Assembly (NCBI RefSeq): GCF_947499215.1
Contig: NZ_CANMNI010000002.1
Coordinates: 372,001 to 436,000 of the forward strand
Source of the DNA: an uncultured Pontibacter sp.
GTDB lineage: Bacteria > Bacteroidota > Bacteroidia > Cytophagales > Hymenobacteraceae
Direction of reading: 5' to 3'
Length of the DNA stretch: 64,000 nucleotides
Part shown: piece by piece, positions 1 through 9,600 of the stretch
How positions within the stretch are numbered: position 1 is the stretch's first letter
How the letters are laid out: each line of letters opens with the position of its first letter
The notes under the pieces: model-generated
The model's database searches: none
The model's input: the letters and a program-made list of their open reading frames with translations, nothing else
Told to the model about the DNA's origin: nothing
Translations under genes and position numbers: made by a program

Positions 1-3
1 CTG

Positions 4-387
4 ATGGTGCTTGACTTCCTGCAAGGCCAGTCTTCGGCAGTGAGCCTGAATGACTTGGAGGCACACTTCCTTCGCTCAGACCGGATTACCTTATACCGTA
101 CCCTTAAAACCTTTGAGGATAAAGGACTTGTACATAGTATAGAGGACGGAACAGGTTCTACGAAGTATGCGCTCTGCGAAGAAGGCTGTGCATGTGCACC
201 TGAAGACCTGCATGTTCATTTTTCCTGCAGCAAATGCCAGGAAACATTTTGCCTCCCGATGTCACGCATCCCAAAGATTCCGCTGCCTGACAACTTTACC
301 ATGGAGGAGGCTAGCCTGGTGGTGAAGGGCCTCTGCGGCAGTTGCGCCACCAAAAATGCAATGCGATTGCAGGGCGATGAGGCGTAG
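4..387 (+). CDS. Fur-family transcriptional regulator, N-terminus probably cut by the window edge
   Basis: Metal-dependent repressor of the Fur superfamily (Fur/Zur-like). The visible part holds the end of the winged helix (RITLYRTLKTFEDKGLV) and then the metal-binding dimerisation domain, with a HVHFSCSKC motif and a second cysteine pair (CGSC) near the C-terminus, the usual structural zinc site. At 127 residues it is shorter than typical family members (135-160), and the first helix of the DNA-binding domain is missing. The true start therefore probably lies left of base 1, and the ATG at 4 may be an internal Met. Its position before metal-efflux genes suggests it senses the exported metal. 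The metal itself cannot be read from sequence. Confidence 0.85.
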   Translation: MVLDFLQGQSSAVSLNDLEAHFLRSDRITLYRTLKTFEDKGLVHSIEDGTGSTKYALCEEGCACAPEDLHVHFSCSKCQETFCLPMSRIPKIPLPDNFTMEEASLVVKGLCGSCATKNAMRLQGDEA

Positions 388-416
388 CTTTACATAACTG
401 GACAAGAAAGCACATC

Positions 417-788
417 ATGAAACTCAACTGGAACATGCCCGCCAAGCTCAGGCCCTTTTACCGACAGGAACTGACCGCTTACCACACCTGCTGGAGAGAG
501 GGCAATCCTGTCGCTGCCTGGAAGCATTTAGAAAGAGCGCATATCCTGGGGCAGCCATACCCGCTGGAGCATACAACCGTACACTGGAAGATGCTCAGAT
601 TCGGTCTTAGGACAAAGAACACGACAGAAGTGATTGGACAGCTTCCCCGTCTGTTGGTAGGTGGGGTAAAGTCCTGGGCCGGAAAGATTCCAGTGGGCAA
701 CACAGGCGGAGCCAATGTTCCGCCCCTCCGGCCAATGCCCATCCCGAATGACTTAAAGCGAATCATAGCATCTGCTATTAACCATTAG
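417..788 (+). CDS. DUF3703 family protein
   Basis: A soluble 123-residue protein with no signal peptide or membrane segment. It contains the family core that I recognise as DUF3703: a helical AWKHLERAHILGQ segment, a conserved histidine context (VHWKMLRFGLR) and a C-terminal part with GNTGGANV and PMPIPNDL. DUF3703 proteins are repeatedly found beside heavy-metal and mercury/cadmium resistance genes, but their biochemical role is unknown to me. It sits 29 bp after the Fur-like gene and 6 bp before the P-type ATPase, so the three probably form one transcription unit. Confidence 0.8.
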   Translation: MKLNWNMPAKLRPFYRQELTAYHTCWREGNPVAAWKHLERAHILGQPYPLEHTTVHWKMLRFGLRTKNTTEVIGQLPRLLVGGVKSWAGKIPVGNTGGANVPPLRPMPIPNDLKRIIASAINH

Positions 789-794
789 AATATT

Positions 795-2822
795 ATGAAT
801 AAGAGCGATAGTACATCAAAAAGCATAGAAGAGGATTTCAAACCACTGGAGATTACCTCTCCCAGAACTGCGGAGGCCCCTGGACCCAATGTCGGTGCGG
901 AATGCTGCGCTGCGGATGGCAGGACCAAGCAGGCTGGTGCTATGGAGCATGAGCATGCCGAGGAGGAGGCAAAGTCCTCCTACATTCCAACGGCCATCAG
1001 TCTTGTGCTGCTATTGGGAGGTATTCTGCTTGATTACCTCGACACACCCTGGTTCTCCGGATATGTGCGGCTAATAACCTATGGCATAGCCTACGTGTTG
1101 GTTGGTTGGCGCGTGGTATGGCATGCCATCAAGAGCCTTAGGAGCAGCTTCTTCAATGAGTTCTTCCTGATGACCATGGCCACCCTGGGTGCCTTCTACA
1201 TTGGGGAGTATGCTGAGGGGGTGGCCGTGATGCTGTTCTATGTGATTGGGGAGCATTTTCAGGAGGCGGCCGTGCTGCGCTCCCGCCGTTCCATCAAGGC
1301 GCTCATCGACAACAGGCCTGATGAAGTGGGACTGGTGACGGATGACGGCATCGTCACAGTGAAGGCGAAAGAGGTGCAGGTGGGCGATGTGGTGCAGGTG
1401 AAGGCCGGTGAGAAAGTGGCGCTGGACGGGGAACTGCTCACCGAAAAGTCTTCCTTCAACACAGCCGCACTGACAGGTGAGTCAAAACCTGACACGAAAA
1501 AGCAAGGCGAGACGGTATTGGCGGGTATGATTAACTTGGACCGCGTTATTGAACTGAGGGTCACCTCTGCGTATGAAAACAGCGCCCTTTCAAAAATACT
1601 GAAGCTGGTAGAGGAAGCAGGCAGCCGGAAGGCCAAGACGCAGCAGTTCATCACCAAGTTTGCCAAAGTATACACGCCCATCGTGTTCTTCCTCGCAATT
1701 GGTCTTGTCTTTATTCCTTACTTTTTTGTGGAGAGCTATGACTTCAACCAATGGCTCTACCGGGCGCTGATATTTCTGGTAATCTCCTGTCCCTGCGCCC
1801 TGGTTATCTCCATACCGCTCGGTTACTTCGGCGGCATTGGGGCAGCCTCACGCAACGGACTCTTGTTCAAGGGGTCTAACTTCCTGGACCTGATGACGCA
1901 GGTGGACACGGTGGTGATGGATAAGACCGGTACGCTGACCGAGGGGGTGTTTCAAGTGCAGCGTGTGGAGACGGTACTGCCCGAGAAAGAGTGGTTCCTG
2001 TCGGCCGTGGCTGCGCTGGAGAGCAAATCCACACACCCTATCGCACAGGCCATCGTCTCAGAGGCGGGTCAGGTATACCAGCAACATGTGGTCAGTGAGG
2101 TGGAGGAAATCTCCGGCCACGGTCTAAAAGGGAGTGTTGACGGCAAGCTTCTACTGGTTGGTAATGCCAGGCTGCTGGATAAGTACAGTGTGCCGTATGA
2201 CCCTAGCCTGAAAGAAATTGTGGAGACGATAGTGATAGTGGCCGTGGACGGAACCTACGCAGGCTATATCACCATCGCTGACAAGACGAAGGAAGACGCT
2301 CCGCTTGCTGTAAAGAGAATGCGGGAGTTGGGGGTGAAAAGGCTGGTGATGCTCTCCGGTGATAAGGACTCAATCGTCCAGAAAGTGGCAGCCGAGCTGA
2401 AGTTGGACGCGGCCTATGGCGGACTGCTCCCGCAGGACAAGGTGAGCCATGTGGAGAAACTGAAGGCTGAGGGCAGAACGGTAGCCTTCGTGGGCGATGG
2501 CATCAACGATGCGCCCGTGATTACGCTCGCCGACGTGGGCATGGCCATGGGTGGCCTTGGTTCAGACGCGGCCATTGAGACAGCGGACGTAGTGATTCAG
2601 ATGGACAATCCCGCCAAAATAGCTACCGCAATCAATATCGGCAAGAAGACCAAGCAGATTGTCTGGCAGAACATTGCCCTAGCCTTTGGGGTGAAAGCCA
2701 TCGTGCTGATACTGGGTGCCGGAGGGTTGGCGACCATGTGGGAGGCTGTCTTTGCCGACGTAGGCGTGGCATTTCTGGCTATTCTGAATGCAGTGCGGAT
2801 TCAGCGAATGCATTTTGACTAA
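795..2822 (+). CDS. Heavy-metal translocating P-type ATPase (Cd/Zn/Co type)
   Basis: Inner-membrane P1B-type ATPase that exports soft or divalent metals using ATP. Seen: the metal-binding CPC motif in the sixth membrane helix (residues 332-334), the phosphorylation motif DKTGT with Asp376, the HP-type motif STHPIA of the nucleotide domain, and GDGIND at 567-572. There is no N-terminal ferredoxin-like HMA domain with CxxC. Instead, roughly the first 55 residues are hydrophilic, with a Cys pair (ECCAADG) and a His/Glu-rich stretch (MEHEHAEEE) that could be a minimal metal sensor. The length of 675 fits HMA-less members. The CPC motif suits Zn/Cd/Pb or Cu families; the neighbours make Zn/Cd/Co more likely. 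It follows the DUF3703 gene by 6 bp. Confidence 0.92.
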   Translation: MNKSDSTSKSIEEDFKPLEITSPRTAEAPGPNVGAECCAADGRTKQAGAMEHEHAEEEAKSSYIPTAISLVLLLGGILLDYLDTPWFSGYVRLITYGIAYVLVGWRVVWHAIKSLRSSFFNEFFLMTMATLGAFYIGEYAEGVAVMLFYVIGEHFQEAAVLRSRRSIKALIDNRPDEVGLVTDDGIVTVKAKEVQVGDVVQVKAGEKVALDGELLTEKSSFNTAALTGESKPDTKKQGETVLAGMINLDRVIELRVTSAYENSALSKILKLVEEAGSRKAKTQQFITKFAKVYTPIVFFLAIGLVFIPYFFVESYDFNQWLYRALIFLVISCPCALVISIPLGYFGGIGAASRNGLLFKGSNFLDLMTQVDTVVMDKTGTLTEGVFQVQRVETVLPEKEWFLSAVAALESKSTHPIAQAIVSEAGQVYQQHVVSEVEEISGHGLKGSVDGKLLLVGNARLLDKYSVPYDPSLKEIVETIVIVAVDGTYAGYITIADKTKEDAPLAVKRMRELGVKRLVMLSGDKDSIVQKVAAELKLDAAYGGLLPQDKVSHVEKLKAEGRTVAFVGDGINDAPVITLADVGMAMGGLGSDAAIETADVVIQMDNPAKIATAINIGKKTKQIVWQNIALAFGVKAIVLILGAGGLATMWEAVFADVGVAFLAILNAVRIQRMHFD

Positions 2823-3074
2823 TTCGGCATGTGTTCCCTCAGCCGGGACCAGCTTTTTGCAGGTGTAGCCAGTGTGAGAGAAAGGTTTTAGAATGTAAAA
2901 ATTAGCGACAGCCTGCCCTATGATTAGCATCAACGTTGCCAATGCCTAACATGACCGACCGGTATAGGTATAGGCGGTATCCTGGCAGGGTATAGAATTG
3001 TTTTGTTAGAAATGCTGGGCAAAGCTGCCTGCCACTCATGTGGCTTGATAGTATCATAAGTTTATTGATAGCGA

Positions 3075-4037
3075 ATGAGTCTGCTAAACAAACTCCACAC
3101 CCTCATTATAATAGCAGCGGTTTTACTTGGCCTGCTCCTGGCGCAAGTGCCATTCATTGCTGCGCACGCAGCCACGTTCATCATACCTTTCCTGATGCTG
3201 ATGCTCTACGGCTTGTTCCTGGCAATGCCACTGCAAGGGCTAAAGCAGGGCTTCCTACACAGAAAGTTTGTGACCATAAGCCTTCTTATCAACTTCGTGT
3301 GGACCCCGCTGCTGGCGTACCTCTTAGGTTATATGTTCCTGTCACACCAGCATGCGCTTTGGATTGGGTTCGTCATGCTGATGGTGACACCCTGCACGGA
3401 CTGGTATATCATCTTCACCGGCATTGCGAAAGGCAACACGGTGCTCTCGGCTTCCATCCTTCCTCTCAACTTGTTGCTGCAGGTAATCTTGCTGCCCATT
3501 TACCTGCTGCTGTTCTTCAACCAGACAGGCATGCTACCATTAGGGTCTTTGCTTGAAAGCATCGTGCTGGTAATTGCCGTGCCCTTTATATTTGCCCATG
3601 CGACAAGGCTTCTCATGCTCCGGTCAGGCAGGCAGGGCCTTTTCGAGGAACGGCTCCTCCCGACATTTGAGTCCGCCCAAATCTTTTTTTTAGGATTCGC
3701 CATCATGGCGATGTTCGCTTCCGAGGGAGGTGTGCTGGTAAACAACCTAGAGGTAGTGTATGTCATGCTGGTCCCTTTGCTGCTCTTCTTTGCCATCAAC
3801 TTCATCGTTGGTCGACTCGGCAGCCACTGGGCGAGGCTCAATTATGGAGACGGAGCGAGCCTGAGCCTTACCACCCTGGCCAGAAACTCACCCGTAGCGC
3901 TAGCGATAGCCGTTGCAGCTTTCCCGGATACACCGCTCATAGCGTTGGCGCTGGTAATTGGTCCTCTGATAGAGCTTCCCATCTTGGCCATAGCCTCTCA
4001 TATCCTGCTGCGTGCAAAGGGAAGGCTGCTCAACTAA
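3075..4037 (+). CDS. Arsenic-resistance-type permease (SBF/ACR3-like membrane carrier)
   Basis: A very hydrophobic 320-residue protein with about ten membrane segments of the bile acid:sodium symporter/ACR3 fold. The segment MLMVTPCTDWYIIFTGIAKGN carries a Cys (residue 107) in the position family members use in helix 4 (PCT motif), known in ACR3 for arsenite efflux. A second half-site reads SLTTLARNSPVALAIA. It lies 252 bp after the ATPase in the same direction, within the metal-resistance block. Arsenite is the best guess for its substrate, but no arsR or arsC is visible nearby, so antimonite or another anion is possible. Confidence 0.75.
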   Translation: MSLLNKLHTLIIIAAVLLGLLLAQVPFIAAHAATFIIPFLMLMLYGLFLAMPLQGLKQGFLHRKFVTISLLINFVWTPLLAYLLGYMFLSHQHALWIGFVMLMVTPCTDWYIIFTGIAKGNTVLSASILPLNLLLQVILLPIYLLLFFNQTGMLPLGSLLESIVLVIAVPFIFAHATRLLMLRSGRQGLFEERLLPTFESAQIFFLGFAIMAMFASEGGVLVNNLEVVYVMLVPLLLFFAINFIVGRLGSHWARLNYGDGASLSLTTLARNSPVALAIAVAAFPDTPLIALALVIGPLIELPILAIASHILLRAKGRLLN

Positions 4038-4091
4038 CAAATCAAGTGGCAAGAGTAGTGTCAGCGTATTTATTTTCCTGTACCCGCAAAA

Positions 4092-4130
4092 TGCCCGGGA
4101 GGCGGTACTCATAGTACTGCCTTCCGGGCA
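4092..4130. terminator. Long hairpin between convergent genes, probable bidirectional terminator
   Basis: Two 18-nt arms (4092-4109 and 4113-4130) around a CAT loop. They differ at two positions that become G-U pairs in RNA from the plus strand, so the stem is continuous. It lies between the carrier gene (plus) and the HTH gene (minus). A short T run follows only on the minus-strand reading, so it is not a textbook terminator in either direction. Confidence 0.6.
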
Positions 4131-4159
4131 AACAACAAATGTGAGAGAATTTTTAATGA

Positions 4160-4753
4160 CTACAACTGGCCTTGCAGAGCCTCCCGCAACTTCTTCTGGT
4201 TCGGAATGTACTGATACTTCTCCCGAAACTCGTCATCGACTATGAGAGTACGCCCTAGCACCTCCTCGTACTTTCGGCAGAAGTCTTCCTCCAATACAAA
4301 CTTGGCTATCCCGGGTAATTCGAATGCCCTCAGATAGCCACCACGTTTATGGGTCCAGTTGTTAACTGTGGGCTTGGTTACACCAAGAATGTCAGCGATG
4401 GTCTGAATTTTATAGACTGGCTGTTCAAAATTAATGGCCCTACCTTTATTCTTCTTTATTGCCAGCAACCTCTCAGTTATCACTCTGTCAGTTATTCGAA
4501 AGAGCTTATCGAGTCCTTTCTGAATGAGCTTTAACTCCTCCTCATCTGAATGCTTACCACTTCTGAGTACCAGCCGTTGGTCTGCCCAATCGCTCATCAT
4601 CCATTCTACCTCCTTCAACTCAGCATCTGTGGCCTCTGCGCACACGGTAAGTAAATGCGAGTATGGCCGTAAACTTCCTTCGAAGGCTCTGAGGATTCTA
4701 CCAACTTGGCGTTCACGAACCTCTTTGTTATCTATTTCAGTTAAATATCCCAT
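4160..4753 (-). CDS. Helix-turn-helix DNA-binding protein next to the integrase
   Basis: A soluble 197-residue protein. A clear HTH lies at about residues 118-150: IQTIADILGVTKPTVNNWT, followed by KRGGYLRAF, the pattern of MerR/excisionase-like winged HTH domains. The N-terminal ~100 residues are predicted helical and charged (EVEWMMSDWADQRL...), with no family I recognise. It starts 5 bp after the integrase stop on the same strand, so it is likely co-transcribed and may act as an excisionase or directionality factor, or as a regulator of the element. That role is inferred from position. Confidence 0.65.
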   Translation of the reverse strand: MGYLTEIDNKEVRERQVGRILRAFEGSLRPYSHLLTVCAEATDAELKEVEWMMSDWADQRLVLRSGKHSDEEELKLIQKGLDKLFRITDRVITERLLAIKKNKGRAINFEQPVYKIQTIADILGVTKPTVNNWTHKRGGYLRAFELPGIAKFVLEEDFCRKYEEVLGRTLIVDDEFREKYQYIPNQKKLREALQGQL

Positions 4754-4758
4754 ATCTA

Positions 4759-6048
4759 CTACATAAGAGCTTTAGACCACGCTTCAACACTTTTATTGGC
4801 TGTTACCTGCTCTGATATTCTCACATACTTTTCGAAGTCCGTACTATTGAAACTGTGACCACTTATTGTTTTTACCTCGGTCGGAGTCATTCCTAGCATG
4901 AGAAGGTTAGTTATTCCGCTGCGTCTCATACAGTGACTACTGATGAACTTCTCCTTGGGAACGTACTCAACAACCTGCTTACCACGCTTCCACCGAACCC
5001 GCTTAAAGTCCTTCTCCCAGTCGTTACCTACTATATTTAGCTCGTTGGATTGTTTTAGCTCTTTCAGGTGCGATTTGAACGCAGCCGCTAAATCTTTTAG
5101 GTTCTCATTGAACTTCACACTGCTGATTGGTGGAAGTAACGTCCTGTATTTCTTCCTGTACCGCTTGATAATTTCTACTCCTATTGGGTTCAGCCTTACT
5201 GTGAGATTTTTCTGGGTCTTACCCACCAACGTGTTAATATAATACTCATCACCTATTACCAGCAAATCATTATCGGTTAAACTCAGCAGGTCCTCTACCC
5301 GGAGACATGTGAAGGCTCCTATTAGAAAAATATCCCTTGTCCGGGTCAGCTTATCGCTCTCAATCTGCATGTTGTGTAGTATCCTGATTTCATCAGCATA
5401 CATGACCAGTATTTCGATTTTCTCTTTCCACACCTTCCAGTTCTTCATATTGATTGGGCTATTTATAATGCCCCTGTCAAAGCACCAGTTCAGCATGGTG
5501 TTTATAATCTTTACTGCCTTTCCGGTGTGATTATCAAAGCTTTTAAGGTCCGTCCAGTAGTACTCGCAGAGCGCATGATAGAACTTGTCATTGATATCTT
5601 CCCAGTTAAGGCTATAGACCTTGTTGAATTTATGAAGGTTGGCCAACGTGGACTTATAGGACTTTATAGTATTCTTTGCATACCGCTTGTTATCCCGGGT
5701 CAATTTTACTCCTGACTCACAATCATCAATAAATTTTTGGAAAGCCTCCAAAAAAGTGAGAGGCCTTGACACTACCGGTGCGGACGGCAGCACCCCCTTC
5801 TTTATGTATACGGTAAGCTGCTTAGCAGTTAAGTCAGGGTAATTGTCTAACGCTGCTTGTACCTTCTTCAAGGTATCCTTGATGTGATTGTTCTTGCCTT
5901 CGATGTCGGACAAGCCGCAAGTCTTGTTTAGAAGACCGTTTGCGTTAAGTTTGTCCACCCTGAATCCACATGGTATACGGACATGTTCACGGAATCTGGA
6001 CGCATAAATGTACACACTGCCTTTGTAGATGATGCTCTTTGCTAACAT
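4759..6048 (-). CDS. Tyrosine-type site-specific integrase
   Basis: Recombinase of the phage-integrase family, 429 residues. An N-terminal arm-binding domain (about 1-90) is followed by a SAM-like core-binding domain (about 95-205) and the catalytic domain. The catalytic set is visible: Arg250 (FTCLRVEDL), a Lys in the beta-hairpin region (GKTQK, about 277), His372 and Arg375 (HCMRR), His398 (SGHSF) and the nucleophile Tyr408 (FEKYVR). It is therefore expected to be active. The architecture is the one common in Bacteroidota integrative elements. Three TTCACCACA repeats lie immediately upstream and may be its arm sites. Confidence 0.93.
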   Translation of the reverse strand: MLAKSIIYKGSVYIYASRFREHVRIPCGFRVDKLNANGLLNKTCGLSDIEGKNNHIKDTLKKVQAALDNYPDLTAKQLTVYIKKGVLPSAPVVSRPLTFLEAFQKFIDDCESGVKLTRDNKRYAKNTIKSYKSTLANLHKFNKVYSLNWEDINDKFYHALCEYYWTDLKSFDNHTGKAVKIINTMLNWCFDRGIINSPINMKNWKVWKEKIEILVMYADEIRILHNMQIESDKLTRTRDIFLIGAFTCLRVEDLLSLTDNDLLVIGDEYYINTLVGKTQKNLTVRLNPIGVEIIKRYRKKYRTLLPPISSVKFNENLKDLAAAFKSHLKELKQSNELNIVGNDWEKDFKRVRWKRGKQVVEYVPKEKFISSHCMRRSGITNLLMLGMTPTEVKTISGHSFNSTDFEKYVRISEQVTANKSVEAWSKALM

Positions 6049-6073
6049 TGCTCTTAGAGGTTAATGGCGTCTG

Positions 6074-6114
6074 TTCACCACAGAATTCACCACATATTTG
6101 TAAATTTCACCACA
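6074..6114. repeat. Three direct copies of TTCACCACA upstream of the integrase
   Basis: Exact 9-bp copies start at 6074, 6086 and 6106, spaced 12 and 20 bp, close to one and two helical turns. They sit 26 bp upstream of the integrase start codon. Short direct repeats beside an integrase are typical of arm-type binding sites used by its N-terminal domain, or of autoregulatory sites. Confidence 0.55.
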
Positions 6115-6213
6115 ATATTGGAAAGAAGCAATATTTTGTAAAGTCTGAAAAATGTGTTCCTAGTCGAGTAGCGGATATTTTCACATTTTTGTAAAGCATA
6201 CTGTATAGTTCGT

Positions 6214-6234
6214 GGTGGTCCCTTCGCGACCACC
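6214..6234. repeat. Small perfect hairpin of unknown role
   Basis: Seven-bp arms GGTGGTC/GACCACC (6214-6220 and 6228-6234) around CCTTCGC. It directly precedes the stronger hairpin at 6236-6269. It may be part of the same terminator region or of the attachment region. Confidence 0.4.
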
Positions 6235-6235
6235 G

Positions 6236-6275
6236 AAAAGGCCTCTCAGAGAAATCTGAGAGGCCTTTTTCTTTT
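6236..6275 (+). terminator. Rho-independent terminator-like hairpin
   Basis: A perfect 15-bp stem, arms 6236-6250 and 6255-6269, with loop GAAA, then TTTTTCTTTT on the plus strand and a matching A run on the other side, so it can act in both directions. No plus-strand gene ends just before it, which suggests either an unseen small transcript or a terminator left over from the insertion site. Confidence 0.7.
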
Positions 6276-6660
6276 ACATTCCCCCTCCACCTTATTACAG
6301 TTGCTAAACATTTATTTAGCATCCTTTATAGCTTATCTTATACATAATTGTAAATTAGTCCTTCGATATAAGTAGGCCTATATCCTATTAAATGGGGTTA
6401 AGTAAGTGGCGGAAATGCTTTCACCAAAATCCTGTCAACCGGAAAGCACAGGGTGGGCAAGCTTAAGCCAGAAACAAGGAGGGCATCATACCTGCCTCAG
6501 GACCAAAGCAGGCGGTTGATGAGAAAAATGACCCGCTTCACAAAGAAAAAAGGAGGTCAGTTAGCCAGTATCAACAGCACATTTAGCTATAGAAATAAAT
6601 GTTACCTCTATACATGGTGAATTACAACCAGATAGTTTTTGCCCTTCTTCTGCTCATACT

Positions 6661-9600
6661 ATGAATTTAAGACAAGCCCATCCCGCTCCGCATAAATACC
6701 TGCTCAGATTCAGTGTATTCCTTTCAATGCTTAGTATAATTAGTTGCCGCAGCAACGGCGATGAACTGCGGTTGACAAGCAAGAACTTTAACCAAGAAAT
6801 TGCCCAAGAGCAAAACTTGATGTTCACGTTCGACAAAGATTTGGTAGGTGATTCGCTGCTGAACCAATGGGATACCACTTCTTATATAGCATTCTGGCCT
6901 CAAATAGCCGGCAAGTATAAGTGGACAGCTCCGAACGAACTGGTCTTTTCGCCGGATAAGCCTTTTACTCCCACTACAGATTACAAAGCGGAATTAACCG
7001 AAAACCTGCTCAGACACTCGACCGAAAAGTATAAAATTCCCGCCGGACAGGGCATTACCTTCCATACGCCATACCTGAGGCTGCAACAGGTAAAGAGCTA
7101 CTGGGTGGCCAACGAGAACAACCCGAACCAGCTGGAAGCAAGTCTGCAGCTGGATTTTAACTATCCGGTGCTGTTTCAGGAATTGCGTGAGCATTTGCGT
7201 GTGTATGCCGGCACCAAAGAACTGCCTGTAGAGCTGGCCAGCGGCAACCGCGACAACATCACCATCCGGGTCAAAAACGTGGAGGGGCAACAAGACAAAG
7301 AAATTCCGCTACGCCTGAGTATAGCAAAAGGCCTGAGCGTTGCCGGAAGCACTAACCAAACTGACCACACCTTAGAACGTGATATATTATTGCCAAGCCG
7401 TCAGCGCATGATGGTATCAGAAGTTACCTCCGCTTTGGAAGAAGGGCAAGAGCGCATTTACATCCTCACTACACAGCCTGTTACCAACAGCAGCCTAGGC
7501 GAATTGATCAGCATAAGCCCACGCCGCGAGTATACCGTAGAGCGCCTGCAAAACGGTCTGGTCCTGAAAGGTAACTTCAATCAGAACAGCACCTATACCC
7601 TCACCCTCTCCGGCGACCTGATGGGCATGGAAGGCAAACCGATGGGGCAACCTTACCGGCACAGCGTCACGTTTGCCACAACGCAACCAAGCATCAGTTT
7701 TGCCAATGCCAAAAGCATTTACCTCAGCAGCCAAGGTGCCCGCAACATCGCCCTGAACCTGAGCAACGTACCGCGCATAAAAGTGAGCATCAGCAAGGTA
7801 TACGAAAACAACATCCTGCACTACCTGCGCGAGGGCAAGATGTACGACGGCTACTACGACGAGGAAACAGAAGAATACTACTCCAGTTCTTACTTTGATG
7901 TGAATGAGAACAACGGCAATACCTTGTTTGAGCGCGAATACAATACCGAAAGCCTGCGCAAGCAAGGCAGTTCCCACCTGCTTAACCTCAACCTGCACGA
8001 CCTCGACTTCGATAGCCAGTTCAAAGGTCTGTATGTAATTACGGTGGAAAGCACTGACAAAAATTGGCTGAAGGACTCCAAGATCGTGTCGGTTTCGGAT
8101 ATCGGCTTGATTGCCAAACAGGGCAAAGATGAGGTGCTGGTGTTTGCCAATTCCATTCGTGAGGCCTCTACCATGGAAGGTGTCGAGGTCCGATTCATCA
8201 GCACGAATAACCAAGTGGTGCACAAAGCCACTACCGATAAAGATGGCGTGGCCAAGTTTAGCAACATCGGTAAAGCGGCTCCTGACTTTAAGATGGGCAT
8301 GATCACGGCCCGTAAAGGCGACGATTTCAACTACATGCCTTACAGCCAGACACAGGTAAACACTTCCCGCTTCGACGTGGGTGGCAAACGCTTGAACGAA
8401 CTCAACTACGATGCCTTTATCTACGGCGACCGCGACCTCTACCGCCCCGGCGACACTATCCATGTCAACACCGTGGTGCGCACCCCAGATTGGAAAACGG
8501 TGGCTGGGTTACCTATCAAAGTGAAACTGCTGCTGCCCAACGGCAAAGAGTACCGCAGCACCAAAGGCAAACTGAACAACCAAGGCGCCAGCGAAACCAG
8601 TTTCATCTTAAACGGGGCCGCTGTCACGGGCACCTATACCTTGGAGGTATACTCGGGCAACGATGTACTGCTGAACGCCAAAAAGATCGGCGTGGAAGAG
8701 TTTATGCCGGACCGTATGAAAGTGACGGCTGTACTAAACAAAAGCACTTACAAGGCGGGCGAGAAACTTATACTCAACCTGACGGCGCAAAACCTGTTCG
8801 GGCCACCGGCTGCCAACCGCAACTACGAAACACAGCTCAGTCTCAAAAAGAAAACCTTCGAGGCCAAAAGCTTCCCCGACTATACCTTCGACATCCATAC
8901 CTCCGGCTCCATCGACATCCAGACCAGCACCCGCCAAGGCCAGACTGATGCGCAGGGTAAAGGGCAGGAAGTGTTTGAGCTGGATAATTTTCAGGATATC
9001 GGTTTGTTGGACGGTTCTCTATATACCACTGTTTTTGATGAAACAGGTCGGCCGGTAAACCGCCTGAACAAATTTGACGTGAGCACGCAGCAGGCCTTCT
9101 TCGGTATTCAAAATTTTGACGATTATGTGAGTACCCGCCGCGCTTTGAACATTCCGCTTGTTGCGCTAGATCGCAACGGAAACCCGACAGCTGCTACCGC
9201 CAAAGTACAGCTAGTGCGCTATACCTACGAATCGGTGATAGAGCGCCACAGCGATGAGTACAACTACAAATCGCAGCGCAAAGAGAATGTCATCAGCAGC
9301 CAAAACATAGCTGTACCTGCATCCGGAGCTACATTTAATTTCACACCTGTTTCGTCTGGTCAGTATGAATTGCGCGTGATGCGCCCGGGTGCCTACAACT
9401 ATGTGGCGCAGGAGTTTTATGCCTACGGCTGGGGCGATACCGAGAGCACTTCCTTTGCTGTGAACACCGAAGGCGAGGTGGACATCTCCTTGGATAAGAC
9501 GCAGTATGAAGTAGGCGATAAGGCCAAAATTCTATTTAAATCGCCATTTGCGGGCAAGCTACTCGTGACCGTGGAGCAGAATAAAGTGCTGAGCTACTAC

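Larger units (their letters stand above)
1..6114. mobile_element. Right part of a putative integrative element carrying metal-resistance genes
   Basis: A plus-strand block of metal-handling genes (regulator, DUF3703, P-type ATPase, arsenite-type carrier) is followed by a convergent tyrosine recombinase and an HTH protein on the minus strand. Just outside the recombinase start lie three copies of a 9-bp repeat. This layout, cargo then integrase at the tip, is usual for integrative elements. The word AGGTATA/TATACCT, common in the rest of the window, appears here only about twice by eye. The left end is outside the window and the right boundary is not defined: I see no tRNA 3' end or obvious duplicated att sequence. 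The end given is the last repeat, as a minimum estimate. Confidence 0.45.
6049..6660. other. 612-bp gap between the integrase and the alpha-2-macroglobulin gene
   Basis: AT-rich at its left side. It holds three direct 9-bp repeats (6074-6114), a short hairpin (6214-6234), a strong terminator hairpin (6236-6269) and a 72-codon open stretch with no usual start (6402-6620). The junction between element and chromosome should lie somewhere here. I see no tRNA end and no clear promoter for the following gene. Confidence 0.6.

Noticed and set aside
6120..6235. tRNA or tmRNA 3' end as the integration site
   Set aside because: No T-arm motif (GTTCGAATC-like) or acceptor stem could be found on either strand.
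7495..8463. 322-codon minus-strand frame inside the alpha-2-macroglobulin gene
   Set aside because: The plus-strand protein has clear domains and a thioester. The antisense product has no recognisable motif.
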